From positions 287,886 to 351,885 of the forward strand of contig NZ_RBEE01000002.1 in assembly GCF_003725795.1 (NCBI RefSeq): a stretch of 64,000 bases of DNA. Reading direction: 5' to 3'. The translations under genes and the position numbers were made by a program. This DNA comes from Pedobacter jejuensis (GTDB lineage: Bacteria > Bacteroidota > Bacteroidia > Sphingobacteriales > Sphingobacteriaceae). Below are positions 43,568-52,035 of the stretch, piece by piece (positions within the stretch are counted from its first letter, which is position 1; each line of letters starts with the position of its first letter). The notes beneath the pieces are model-generated. The model saw nothing but the letters and a program-made list of their open reading frames with translations, had not been told where the DNA came from and made no database searches.

Positions 43568-44545
43568 ATGGAACAAATTAATTGGGGGATAATTGGTTGC
43601 GGTGATGTTACCGAAGTAAAGAGTGGTCCGGCGTTTAACAAAGTGCCCAACTCGAAATTGGTTGCAGTAATGCGAAGAAACGCACAAAAAGCGGAAGATT
43701 ATGCTTTACGACACGGTGTTCCAAAATGGTATACCGATGCTGATAAATTGATTAACGACCCCGATGTAAATGCAATATATATTGCTACACCTCCATTGCA
43801 ACATGAAATGTTCTGCATCGCTGCATTAGAAGCTGGCAAATCTGTGTATGTTGAAAAGCCAATGACTATGGATGCAAATTCTGCAAAGCGAATGATTGAT
43901 GCAGCAGAAAAATATAACACTAAGCTTTCGGTAGCGCATTATAGAAGGCTGCAGCCCATGTTTTTAAAAGTTAAATTGCTATTGGATGAAAAAGTTATTG
44001 GAGACATTCGCTTCGTAAATCTAAAAATGCTTCAGCCGCCAAATCCAGATTTGATAGCTAAAAGTGATGAAAACTGGCGAACCAACCCGGCAATTTCTGG
44101 CGGTGGTTTATTTCATGATTTAGCGCCTCACCAACTCGATTTAATGACTTACTATTTCGGAAGCGTAGAAAAAGCACAAGGAATGGCAATTAAGCAGCAA
44201 CAAAATGCAACAGCCGATGACTTAGTTGCAGGAAATATTCTATTTGATAGCGGAGTTTTATTTAATGGTTTATGGTGCTTCTCGGTTTCAAAAGAAGAGC
44301 AAGCTGATGTTTGCGAAATATATGGCGAAAAAGGAAAAATTAGTTTCCCGATGTTCGGGCATAAAATTCTTGTTTCAATTGATAATGAAGAAAATACCTA
44401 CAACTTCGAACCATTACAACACGTACAACAACCTATGATAGCACAAGTTGTAGATTATTTTCTGGACAAAGGAAAAAATCCATGTAGTGGGGCGGACGCT
44501 TTAATAACCATGAAAATAATGGACGCTTTTACTATTAATAAATAA
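43568..44545 (+). CDS. Gfo/Idh/MocA-family NAD(P)-dependent oxidoreductase
   Basis: The 325-residue protein has an N-terminal Rossmann fold (WGIIGCGDVTEVKSGPAF), the YIATPPLQHEMFCIAALEAGKSVYVEKPM block with the catalytic EKP, and the C-terminal substrate-binding domain with GGGLFHDLAPHQLDLM. Members oxidise or reduce sugars, inositols or sugar acids in the cytoplasm. It starts 3 bp after the beta-lactamase stop, so the two are probably cotranscribed. Its stop is 1 bp from that of the convergent antiporter gene. The substrate is not clear from sequence. Confidence 0.94.
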   Translation: MEQINWGIIGCGDVTEVKSGPAFNKVPNSKLVAVMRRNAQKAEDYALRHGVPKWYTDADKLINDPDVNAIYIATPPLQHEMFCIAALEAGKSVYVEKPMTMDANSAKRMIDAAEKYNTKLSVAHYRRLQPMFLKVKLLLDEKVIGDIRFVNLKMLQPPNPDLIAKSDENWRTNPAISGGGLFHDLAPHQLDLMTYYFGSVEKAQGMAIKQQQNATADDLVAGNILFDSGVLFNGLWCFSVSKEEQADVCEIYGEKGKISFPMFGHKILVSIDNEENTYNFEPLQHVQQPMIAQVVDYFLDKGKNPCSGADALITMKIMDAFTINK

Positions 44546-44546
44546 C

Positions 44547-45620
44547 TTACGGTACAACTGTGTAAAACAGATAGGAAAAGAATATTACCAATAATACAAT
44601 ACCCTGTTGGATATTGGTTTTACCAGTAGCTAAAGAAAACATTATGGTTAACATAGATAGCAATAGCAAAACTGTTGATGTGGTATTTATGCCCAATACA
44701 ATAGGCATTTCTGTTAAAATTGACACTATTGCTACTGCTGGTATTGTTAAGCCGATACTTGCTAGTGCCGAACCCAGCGCCAAATTTAGACTGGTTTGTA
44801 AACGATTAGATTTTACTGCGCTATAAGCTGCTAATCCTTCTGGAAGTAGCACAATGGCAGCTATTATTACACCAACAACAGATTTCGGTGCTCCCATTTC
44901 AACAACAATAGTTTCAATATCTTTTGATAAATATTTGGCCAATAGAACAACGATTATCAAACTTAAAATTAAAAAAGCTAAGCTGGATAGTGCTGTAATA
45001 TTGTTTGGAGCTTCTGCATGATCATCTTCAGATTGTGATTCTTTTGGAAGAAAATAATCACGATGCCTAACGGTTTGCATAAAAATAAATCCGCCATATA
45101 AAACGAGGGAAACAACAATAACAAATATCAATTGACTTACGCTATATTCACCTTTGGCTCCACTGGTGTAGTTTGGCAAAATAAGAGTAAGTACGATTAT
45201 TGATAATAACGTTATTAAAGCTGCATTTACTCCTTGAAGTTTGTACAATTGCTCTTTAAATTTTAACCCACCTTTCAGCAGGCAAATTCCAACTATAGCA
45301 GTTAATATTATCATTACTGCGGCAAAAACGGTATCTCTGGCCAATTCCTTAACGCCATCGCCACCGGCTAGCATCAATGATACAATCAAACCAACTTCAA
45401 TTGTAGTGATTGCAATAGCAAGTATAATTGTACCAAAGGGCTCTCCTACCCTGTGCGCAATAACTTCTGCGTGGTGTACTGAGGCAATTACAGAACCGAT
45501 AAGCAATACAGCCAAAAGTAGTTTTAAAAAAAGCCCTGCATCATAACCTGCCACAAAATATAAAATTATAGCTGCCACAGGCACAAGCATTGTCCATTTT
45601 GGTAAATGTATTTCTTTCAT
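44547..45620 (-). CDS. chaA: Calcium/proton-type cation antiporter (ChaA family)
   Basis: The 357-residue protein has about 11 membrane helices and two alpha-repeats of the CaCA superfamily: GEPFGTIILAIAITTIEVGLIVSLML (about residues 58-83) and VLLPEGLAAYSAVKSNRLQTSLNLALGSALASIGLTIPAVA (about 255-300), with the conserved acidic residues in each. A hydrophilic loop (SQSEDDHAEAPNN) joins the halves. It probably exports Ca2+, Na+ or K+ in exchange for protons across the inner membrane. The gene is convergent with the oxidoreductase and lies next to a repeat field at its 5' side. Confidence 0.92.
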   Translation of the reverse strand: MKEIHLPKWTMLVPVAAIILYFVAGYDAGLFLKLLLAVLLIGSVIASVHHAEVIAHRVGEPFGTIILAIAITTIEVGLIVSLMLAGGDGVKELARDTVFAAVMIILTAIVGICLLKGGLKFKEQLYKLQGVNAALITLLSIIVLTLILPNYTSGAKGEYSVSQLIFVIVVSLVLYGGFIFMQTVRHRDYFLPKESQSEDDHAEAPNNITALSSLAFLILSLIIVVLLAKYLSKDIETIVVEMGAPKSVVGVIIAAIVLLPEGLAAYSAVKSNRLQTSLNLALGSALASIGLTIPAVAIVSILTEMPIVLGINTTSTVLLLLSMLTIMFSLATGKTNIQQGIVLLVIFFSYLFYTVVP

Positions 45621-45722
45621 GTTTTAGGAGTATTTTCAACAAAGTAACACAAAAGTTCTGCATGGGTTTTAAATTATATTATCATCACTATTAATCGAGT
45701 TAGTTTATTTTAACTATAACAA

Positions 45723-46990
45723 CCTGAATTCGATTCTTAAACTTAATATTTTGCTGCTTTACCGCTGTGTTCGTTGTGCGACACGTCATGCTGAATTTAT
45801 TTCAGCATCTTTCCTGCAAATAAGACCCTGAAATAAATTCAGGGCGACATTAAAAAAATCAGCATATTAATAATGTGAAGAAAAATTAATAATATAACTC
45901 AGGTTTGTAATTAGCAAAATTATGGGTCAAAGATCTATGTGTTCCGCTGCGCTCTAATCGAGATGACGGATATATACGTCGTCATTTCGAGCGTAGCTGA
46001 CGGCAATGCCCGAAAAGCAACTCACCTTTGTTAAATAAACGTGATTGAAATGGAAAGCCCCAATTCTTCATTGGGCTTGTAATGGAAAGCAGGGCTGAAA
46101 AATCAAAAGGATTACTGAACTAACGTTTTCAGAGAAAAATAAAATTGCCACAGAAACACCGAAATCACAGAAGAAGTGTGATTGTAATTTTGAAAATGGC
46201 CAGGAAATTTTTGTAGCCTGAATTCGATTCTTAAACTTAAATTTTGCTGTGTCATCGCCGTATTGCTTGCACGACACGTCATGCTGAATTTATTTCAGCA
46301 TCTTTCCTGCAAATAAGACCCTGAAATAAATTCAGGGTGACGTAAACTAAAAAAAGCGGCTTATTTATAATGTGAATGAAAATTAATAATCGAATTTGAG
46401 TTTACAATTAGCAAAACTACTGGTCAAAGATCTCTCTGTTCCGCTGCGCTCCAATCGAGATGACGAGAATATAAGACGTCATTTCGAGCGTAGCTGACGG
46501 CAATGCCCGAAAAGCAACTTACCTTTGTTAAATAAACGTGATTGAAATGTAAAGCCCCAATTCTTCATTGGGCTTGCCATGGAAAGCAGGACTGAAACAT
46601 CAAAAGGATTACTGAACTAACGTTTTCAGGGAAAAATAAAATTGCCACAGATACACAGAAATCACAGAATAAGTGTGATTGTAGCTCCGAAAATCGCTGA
46701 GAAATCTTTGCAATAAAAAAACTATTGGTCAAAGACCTCTCTATTCCGCTGCGCTCCAATCGAGATGACGAGAATATAAGACGTCATTTCGAGCTTAGCC
46801 GGGAAATTTTTGTAGGCTGAATTCTATTCAAACTTAAATTTGCTATTTTGTTGACGTATTGCTTGTACGAAACGTCTTGTCGATTGTATTTCAGCATCTT
46901 GCCTGCTTGTAAGACTCTGAAATAAATTAAGGGTGACGTTAAAAAAAAAGCAACTTATTAATAATATGAAGGAAAATTAATAATCGAACT
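45723..46990. repeat. Large composite intergenic repeat, two full units and a partial third
   Basis: Units begin with CCTGAATTCGATTCTTAAAC at 45723 and 46217 and with a decayed copy at 46816; the first two are 494 and 599 bp long. Each contains the palindromes ATGCTGAATTTATTTCAGCAT and CCCTGAAATAAATTCAGGG, a CCGCTGCGCTCTAATCGAGATGACG block, and the hairpin AAAGCCCCAATTCTTCATTGGGCTT flanked by TTTGTTAAATAAACGTGATTG and AAAGCAGGACTGAAA. Unit 2 is longer because part of its own sequence is repeated. Short minus-strand frames at 46068-46277 and 46565-46759 are two readings of the same repeat and are not called as genes. About 45621-45722 and 46991-47160 hold the flanking promoters. Confidence 0.88.
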
Positions 46991-47160
46991 CCTAATGATT
47001 TTAAATAAGCTAAAATTTATTTCAAACAAACCGTACCGACCTATGTTTCGTACCTATATTAGCAGCAACAAAAACTGCAGGGAATTTTCCCACAATACCT
47101 GATGAGTTATATAGCTGCTTAAAGAAATAGTGGTGAAACAATTTGTTTAACCCAATTTCA

Positions 47161-48237
47161 ATGAAGTTAAAAGCTAAATTCCCGTCCGCGGCATCTGGTC
47201 CGTTTTATTCTGTATTGCGCTCTAGGGTAAATAATCATTTTAAAGAAAATCAAATCTCTCCAAATGCTAATGCTGGTATGTGGATGAAAACAATTATTTT
47301 CCTGGCTAGCTATGTGTTACTTTATTTGGTCATTTTATTGCTTCCAATAAATTTATTTGCTTTAGCAGTTCTAACCGTATTGCTTGGAATGACGGCGGCT
47401 TTTGTTGGTTTTAACATTTGTCACGATGCTATACATGGTTCATTTTCAAAATCCAAGAAAGTAAATCATTTGCTTAGTTTTCTATTCAATTTATTGGGTG
47501 CAAGCCCGTATGTTTGGAACATAACACACAATGTTGTACATCATACTTACACAAATATTGCCGGTCATGATGAAGATATCGAGGTTGCACCAGGTTTAAT
47601 CAGAATATCAGATGCTGATGAATTAAAAAGTTTCCATAAATATCAACAATGGTATGCCTTTCCTATTTATGGTCTTGCATCATTATCATGGGTTTTAAGA
47701 AAAGACTATAAAAAGTTTTTTCAGGCATCAGTTGGTGCACATGCAAACAAGCATCCTAAAATAGAATATTTCAATCTTTTCTTTTTTAAGGCGATTTATT
47801 ATTTCCTGTTCTTAGCATTACCAATTATGCTAATGGATATTGCATGGTACCACGTAATTGTAGGTTTCATGATATTACATTTATCACAAGGCTTTACCAT
47901 GGGTTTGGTTTTCCAATTGGCACATGTTGTTGAAGGAACCGAATTTCCAATACCCGATTTGGCTGGTAATATGCAAGAATCATGGGCAGAGCATCAAATG
48001 GCAACAACAGCAAATTTTGCAACCGATTCTAAGTTTGCTGCATTTTTCCTTGGTGGTTTAAACCGACAAATTGAACATCATTTGTTTCCAAAGATTTGCC
48101 ACATACATTACGGCAGCATATCAAAAATTGTTAAATCAACAGCCTTAGAGTATGGAATTGTTTACCATGAAAATAAAACATTTCAAATGGCTTTGCAATC
48201 GCATTTTAATATGCTTAAAAAAATGGGGCGAGAATAA
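47161..48237 (+). CDS. Membrane fatty acid desaturase (acyl-lipid/acyl-CoA, front-end type without cytochrome b5)
   Basis: The start at 47161 gives 358 residues. The three histidine boxes of di-iron desaturases are visible: HDAIHG (about residue 93), HNVVHH (about 125) and a final QIEHHLF with Gln in place of the first His, a mark of front-end (delta-5/6-like) desaturases. Paired hydrophobic segments flank the boxes (about 40-85 and 205-255). It would put double bonds into membrane acyl chains, probably in cold adaptation. The gene stands alone after the repeat field. The regioselectivity cannot be read from the sequence. Confidence 0.93.
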   Translation: MKLKAKFPSAASGPFYSVLRSRVNNHFKENQISPNANAGMWMKTIIFLASYVLLYLVILLLPINLFALAVLTVLLGMTAAFVGFNICHDAIHGSFSKSKKVNHLLSFLFNLLGASPYVWNITHNVVHHTYTNIAGHDEDIEVAPGLIRISDADELKSFHKYQQWYAFPIYGLASLSWVLRKDYKKFFQASVGAHANKHPKIEYFNLFFFKAIYYFLFLALPIMLMDIAWYHVIVGFMILHLSQGFTMGLVFQLAHVVEGTEFPIPDLAGNMQESWAEHQMATTANFATDSKFAAFFLGGLNRQIEHHLFPKICHIHYGSISKIVKSTALEYGIVYHENKTFQMALQSHFNMLKKMGRE

Positions 48238-48493
48238 ACGTACATTTCGATTTTATTATTTAAATGTTGGTGAATTAATGAGGAATTTGCTGCGTCACAA
48301 TCAATTAAATCACTTAAAATATCTAATACCTTAATTTCCTATATAATACTTAGACATAAATAGCATTTTACATCAAAGTTTCGGTTAACTCAATCTTCCT
48401 GGCTTAAATTTTAATTAAAAGTCAATTAAGTTTTGATTTTAAACATTTTTGAAGTATATTCACGTCATTCAACGAACATTAAATCAAGAAGTT

Positions 48494-48661
48494 ATGAAAA
48501 ATTTTTTCTATTTCTTCCTGACCGTTTTAATTTCCACAGTTATATTACTTATAGGTTATGATTATTATGAACCTGAATTAATTTTCAGCACGATTACCAT
48601 GGTGTGGATACTGTATTTGTGGCAAATTTCATACGCGAACAAGAGAAATTATAGCGAATAG
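48494..48661 (+). CDS. Small hypothetical membrane protein
   Basis: The ATG at 48494 is preceded by a weak AAGAAG-type ribosome site and gives 55 residues with two hydrophobic stretches (FFYFFLTVLISTVILLIGY and STITMVWILYLWQIS) split by a short acidic YYEPEL. I recognise no family. A start at 48449 would add 15 residues. Position between well-separated genes, and a leader of about 250 bp without other genes, make it plausible. Confidence 0.5.
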   Translation: MKNFFYFFLTVLISTVILLIGYDYYEPELIFSTITMVWILYLWQISYANKRNYSE

Positions 48662-48861
48662 CTAATTTACCAAACGCTCCTACCACAATTCCTTAATTAA
48701 AAGGAAAAATCTCTCTACGTTCAAAAATTAATTGAATGCTAGCTGAAGACACTTCTAGGTTAATTCTAACTCACCTGTATTCGCAATGTTTCTCATCACC
48801 TTGTTAACATTAAGCTAATATTAAACAGTTTTTATTGTTTAACTAACAGTTATTTTAAGTC

Positions 48862-48869
48862 TATATTTG
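48862..48869 (+). promoter_or_regulatory. Bacteroidota -7 box (TATATTTG) of the HAD phosphatase gene
   Basis: TATATTTG fits the Bacteroidota consensus TAnnTTTG exactly and lies 30 bp before the ATG at 48900, giving a short leader. A TTG at 48835-48837 could be the -33 element, although the 24-bp spacing is longer than the usual 19-21. Confidence 0.45.
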
Positions 48870-48899
48870 CAATTGACTTAAAACTAGCTGCTTTTTACT

Positions 48900-49673
48900 A
48901 TGAAACAAGGACTTTTAATTGATATGGACGGCGTTATTTACAGCGGCGAAGAACTTATTTTTGGGGCTGATAGATTTATCAATAACCTCATAAAACAAGA
49001 TATTCCATTTGCTTTTATGACAAATAACAGCCAAAGAACAAGCCTGGAAGTTCGCCGTAAATTAAAGGGTTTGGGTATAAAAGTAGAAGACAAACATGTT
49101 TACACCAGCGCAATGGCTACAGGAAAATTTCTTGCAGATCAAAGTCCGGCGGGTACGGCTTATGTTTTAGGAGAAGGTGGTTTATTAAGCAGTTTGCACG
49201 AAAATGGAATTACCCTTGTTAATACCGACCCAGAATTTGTAGTGCTGGGTGAAGGAAGAAATTTCACACTTGAAATGGTTCAAAGAGCTGTTGATATGAT
49301 TTTAGCTGGTGCTAAATTTATTACAACCAACAGAGATCCATCACCAAAAAAACCGGGATGGAACAATTTGGGTATAGCTGCAACAACCGCTATGATTGAG
49401 GAAGCTACAGGAAGGAAAGCTTTTGTAACCGGCAAACCAAGTCCGGTTATGATGCGTTCGGCCCGTAAATTTTTAGGTTTGGAAACATCAGAAACAACCG
49501 TAATTGGCGATACGATGGAAACCGACATACAAGGTGGTGTACAAATGGGATATAAAACAATTTTGGTGCTTTCGGGCATTTCGAGTAAAGATAGGTTAAG
49601 CCATTATGCTTTTAAGCCCGATTTAATTGCCAGTTCTGTGGATGAAATAGAATTTCCACTTTCTTGGTGGTAA
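48900..49673 (+). CDS. HAD-superfamily phosphatase, NagD-like (subfamily IIA)
   Basis: The 257-residue protein shows all HAD motifs: I, DMDGVIYSG with nucleophile D8; II, MTNNSQRTS; III and IV, TGKPSPVMM ... GDTMETDIQGG. The cap in the middle (VLGEGGLLSSLHENGI) is of type IIA, as in NagD and p-nitrophenyl phosphatases. It hydrolyses a small phosphorylated metabolite in the cytoplasm; the natural substrate is not clear. A TAnnTTTG box lies 30 bp upstream. Confidence 0.93.
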   Translation: MKQGLLIDMDGVIYSGEELIFGADRFINNLIKQDIPFAFMTNNSQRTSLEVRRKLKGLGIKVEDKHVYTSAMATGKFLADQSPAGTAYVLGEGGLLSSLHENGITLVNTDPEFVVLGEGRNFTLEMVQRAVDMILAGAKFITTNRDPSPKKPGWNNLGIAATTAMIEEATGRKAFVTGKPSPVMMRSARKFLGLETSETTVIGDTMETDIQGGVQMGYKTILVLSGISSKDRLSHYAFKPDLIASSVDEIEFPLSWW

Positions 49674-49719
49674 ATTAATAAGATACTAACATTTTTAGTA
49701 GCAGTAACAAAAATCATCG

Positions 49720-49727
49720 TACTTTTG
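49720..49727 (+). promoter_or_regulatory. Bacteroidota -7 box (TACTTTTG) of the Pif1-like helicase gene
   Basis: TACTTTTG is an exact TAnnTTTG match 23 bp before the proposed TTG start at 49751. No clear -33 TTG was found. It supports a separate promoter for the helicase gene in the 77-bp gap after the HAD gene. Confidence 0.4.
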
Positions 49728-49750
49728 ATTTGCAAGTCATCTAAAATTTC

Positions 49751-51856
49751 TTGCAAATTAAAATTTACAATTTGGCCCACGAACATCAGCTCATACTAGA
49801 TTTTTTAAAATCTACCAATCAATCTATTTTTCTTACCGGAAAAGCTGGTACAGGCAAAACCACCTTACTTCGGCATATTAGAGCAGTTACTACAAAAAAT
49901 TATGCCGTTGTTGCACCAACTGCTGTTGCTGCAATTAATGCTGGTGGTGTTACGCTTCACTCCTTTTTCCAAATTCCATTTGGACCACTAATACCCGATA
50001 ATTTTGGCGATGGAATAAAATATTCATCAGACAAAATAAAACTATTAAAATGCCTTGAGCTTTTAATTATTGATGAAATAAGTATGGTTCGGGCAGATAT
50101 ACTTGATTTTATTGATGCAGCACTAAGAAAAGTAAAATCATCCCAATTGCCTTTCGGTGGCGTACAGGTATTAATGATTGGCGATTTATATCAACTTTCA
50201 CCTATCGCACACGATGCATGGCACATCCTAAAAGCGCATTATTTAAGTCCGTATTTTTTTGATAGCCTTGTTATTCGTAAGCATAAACTTACAACATTTC
50301 AACTTGATAAAGTTTACAGACAATCAGATCCTCTATTTCTTGAAATTTTAAACGGAGTTAGAGAAAATAATCTTTCTGATGATTTATTTACAAAATTAAA
50401 TGAACGCTACTTTGCTGATTTAACAAGTATAAAACAGGAAGAGTATATTACTTTAACCACTCATAATAAACTGGTTACGCAGATAAATCAAGAATATTTA
50501 GAAAAACTAGATAGCGACCTGCATCAATTTACAGCTAAAATAACAGGCGATTTCCCTAAGGATGCATATCCTGTTGATGAAGTTTTGGAGCTTAAAGTTG
50601 GTGCAAGGGTTATGTTTTTAAAAAATGATTCATCAGGTAAAAAACTTTATTACAATGGTAAAGCTGCAGTTATTACAGAGATTAGAAGTGATGGTGTAAA
50701 AGTAAAATTTAATGATGAAGAAACCAGTTTAGAAGTTGCTAGAGAGGAATGGCAAAATATAAAATACAACCTAAACCCTACTGACAATAAAATTAATGAG
50801 GTTAATACGGGTTCTTTTTCTCAATATCCATTTAAATTGGCTTGGGCAATAACGGTTCATAAAAGTCAGGGTTTAACGTTTGATAAAGCCATTGTAGATG
50901 TAAGTTCTTCATTTACACATGGCCAGGCTTACGTAGCTTTAAGTAGATGCCGAAGTTTGGAAGGATTGGTTTTAAAGGCTCCGATAGCGGCAAACAATTT
51001 AATTACAGATGAAGGGGTTATTAAATTTACAAAAGACGCTGTTGTTTCTAAGCCAAATGCTGAAACTTTAGCAAATGCTTCTAAAGATTTTGAATGGACG
51101 CTGATTAGTGATTTACTAGATTTTACAGGTATAAATCAAAATTGGTTGTTACTAAAAAAATCGAGCTTTGGAAATAATGCTGGTAACGATGCTTTCCATA
51201 AAATTGTTGATAAAATAAGTATAGTTTTAGAAGAAGAAATTGTTGCCATTGCCCATCGCTTTATTAAAAAAGAACTGGCTGGTTTATCTAAAACTAACGG
51301 TATTAAGGATGAGGAAGAATTTATTGAGCGTTTATCCAAAGCTTCGAAATACTTTATTCCAAAATTGGAAATGGTTTTAATTGAAGCTGATAAATTTAAT
51401 GAGCTGAATGTTTATATTGATGATCGAACAGAAAAAATATTGAACAGAATTAGCGATTTAATTAATGATTTAACTTTAAAACTATCACTATTTAAATTGC
51501 CTTGGAATACATTTACGATAGATGATTACACTAAAACTTATCATAAAGCAAGTGGTAAATACGAACCTGTTCAAACCGGCAGAAAGCCAAAAATTATTAT
51601 CGAACCGAAAGCTATATCTAATCTGCCACTTTTTAATGAACTCTTAAAACTTAGGAAAATAATTAGTGAGAAACGCAACGTTGCTGAACATAATGTATTA
51701 TCAGAACAGGCTTTACTTTCAATTGCAGATAAATTACCTAAAAATACGGAGCAATTGGCTGCAATAAAAGGCGTAGGAATTGGAAATGCGGTAGAAATTG
51801 GTGGTGAAATTTTAAAATCTGTTAATGGTTATCTGGGTACGAGTGAGCTTTTTTAG
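49751..51856 (+). CDS. Pif1-like superfamily 1B helicase with C-terminal HRDC-like domain
   Basis: The 701-residue protein has Walker A FLTGKAGTGKTTLLRHI (about residue 26-40), motif AAINAGGVTLHSFF, Walker B LLIIDEISMVRADILDFID, GGVQVLMIGDLYQLSPI, and late helicase motifs WAITVHKSQGLTFDKAIVD and AYVALSRCRSLEGLVL. These are Pif1/RecD2-type SF1B features for 5'-3' unwinding. About residues 430-600 are a helical linker, and the end (LFNELLKLRKIISEKRNV ... LAAIKGVG) looks like an HRDC nucleic-acid-binding domain. No ATG precedes the conserved part; TTG at 49751 or 49772 is the likely start. It ends at a hairpin-repeat block shared with the convergent gene. Confidence 0.92.
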   Translation: MQIKIYNLAHEHQLILDFLKSTNQSIFLTGKAGTGKTTLLRHIRAVTTKNYAVVAPTAVAAINAGGVTLHSFFQIPFGPLIPDNFGDGIKYSSDKIKLLKCLELLIIDEISMVRADILDFIDAALRKVKSSQLPFGGVQVLMIGDLYQLSPIAHDAWHILKAHYLSPYFFDSLVIRKHKLTTFQLDKVYRQSDPLFLEILNGVRENNLSDDLFTKLNERYFADLTSIKQEEYITLTTHNKLVTQINQEYLEKLDSDLHQFTAKITGDFPKDAYPVDEVLELKVGARVMFLKNDSSGKKLYYNGKAAVITEIRSDGVKVKFNDEETSLEVAREEWQNIKYNLNPTDNKINEVNTGSFSQYPFKLAWAITVHKSQGLTFDKAIVDVSSSFTHGQAYVALSRCRSLEGLVLKAPIAANNLITDEGVIKFTKDAVVSKPNAETLANASKDFEWTLISDLLDFTGINQNWLLLKKSSFGNNAGNDAFHKIVDKISIVLEEEIVAIAHRFIKKELAGLSKTNGIKDEEEFIERLSKASKYFIPKLEMVLIEADKFNELNVYIDDRTEKILNRISDLINDLTLKLSLFKLPWNTFTIDDYTKTYHKASGKYEPVQTGRKPKIIIEPKAISNLPLFNELLKLRKIISEKRNVAEHNVLSEQALLSIADKLPKNTEQLAAIKGVGIGNAVEIGGEILKSVNGYLGTSELF

Positions 51857-51866
51857 TCGGTTGGGA

Positions 51867-52003
51867 GACTTACGAAGTTTCCTTTGCTCAATGCCCATCG
51901 AAACTTCGTAAGTCTAGCGTGGCGACAAAGTTTCCTTTGCTCAATGCCTGTTGTAAGACTTAAGAAGTTTCCTCTGCTCAATGCCTGGAAAACTTCGTAA
52001 GAC
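51867..52003. repeat. Hairpin repeats between convergent genes
   Basis: A perfect 14-bp inverted repeat GACTTACGAAGTTT (51867-51880 with 51901-51914) has a 20-base loop containing CCTTTGCTCAATGCC. A second, imperfect copy lies at about 51955-52003, and a third loop-type copy (AAAGTTTCCTTTGCTCAATGCC) lies between them. CTAGCGTGGCGA follows two copies. The block fills the gap between the helicase stop and the convergent GltB-like gene and may end both transcripts. Confidence 0.8.
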
Positions 52004-52035
52004 TAGCGTGGCGAATCTAACAATGCGACAAAAAC

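Noticed and set aside
43568..44545. The Gfo/Idh/MocA protein as inositol dehydrogenase of the MIOX pathway
   Set aside because: The family includes inositol dehydrogenases, but this gene is 20 kb away and paired with a beta-lactamase gene; nothing in its sequence identifies inositol as substrate.
46068..46759. Two similar minus-strand frames (46068-46277 and 46565-46759)
   Set aside because: They resemble each other only because both lie in the same intergenic repeat; starts differ and no homologous protein family is evident.
51867..52003. The hairpin block after the helicase gene as an integron attC-like site
   Set aside because: There is no integrase and no attC core pattern; a 14-bp stem in a convergent gene gap fits a terminator or REP-like repeat better.
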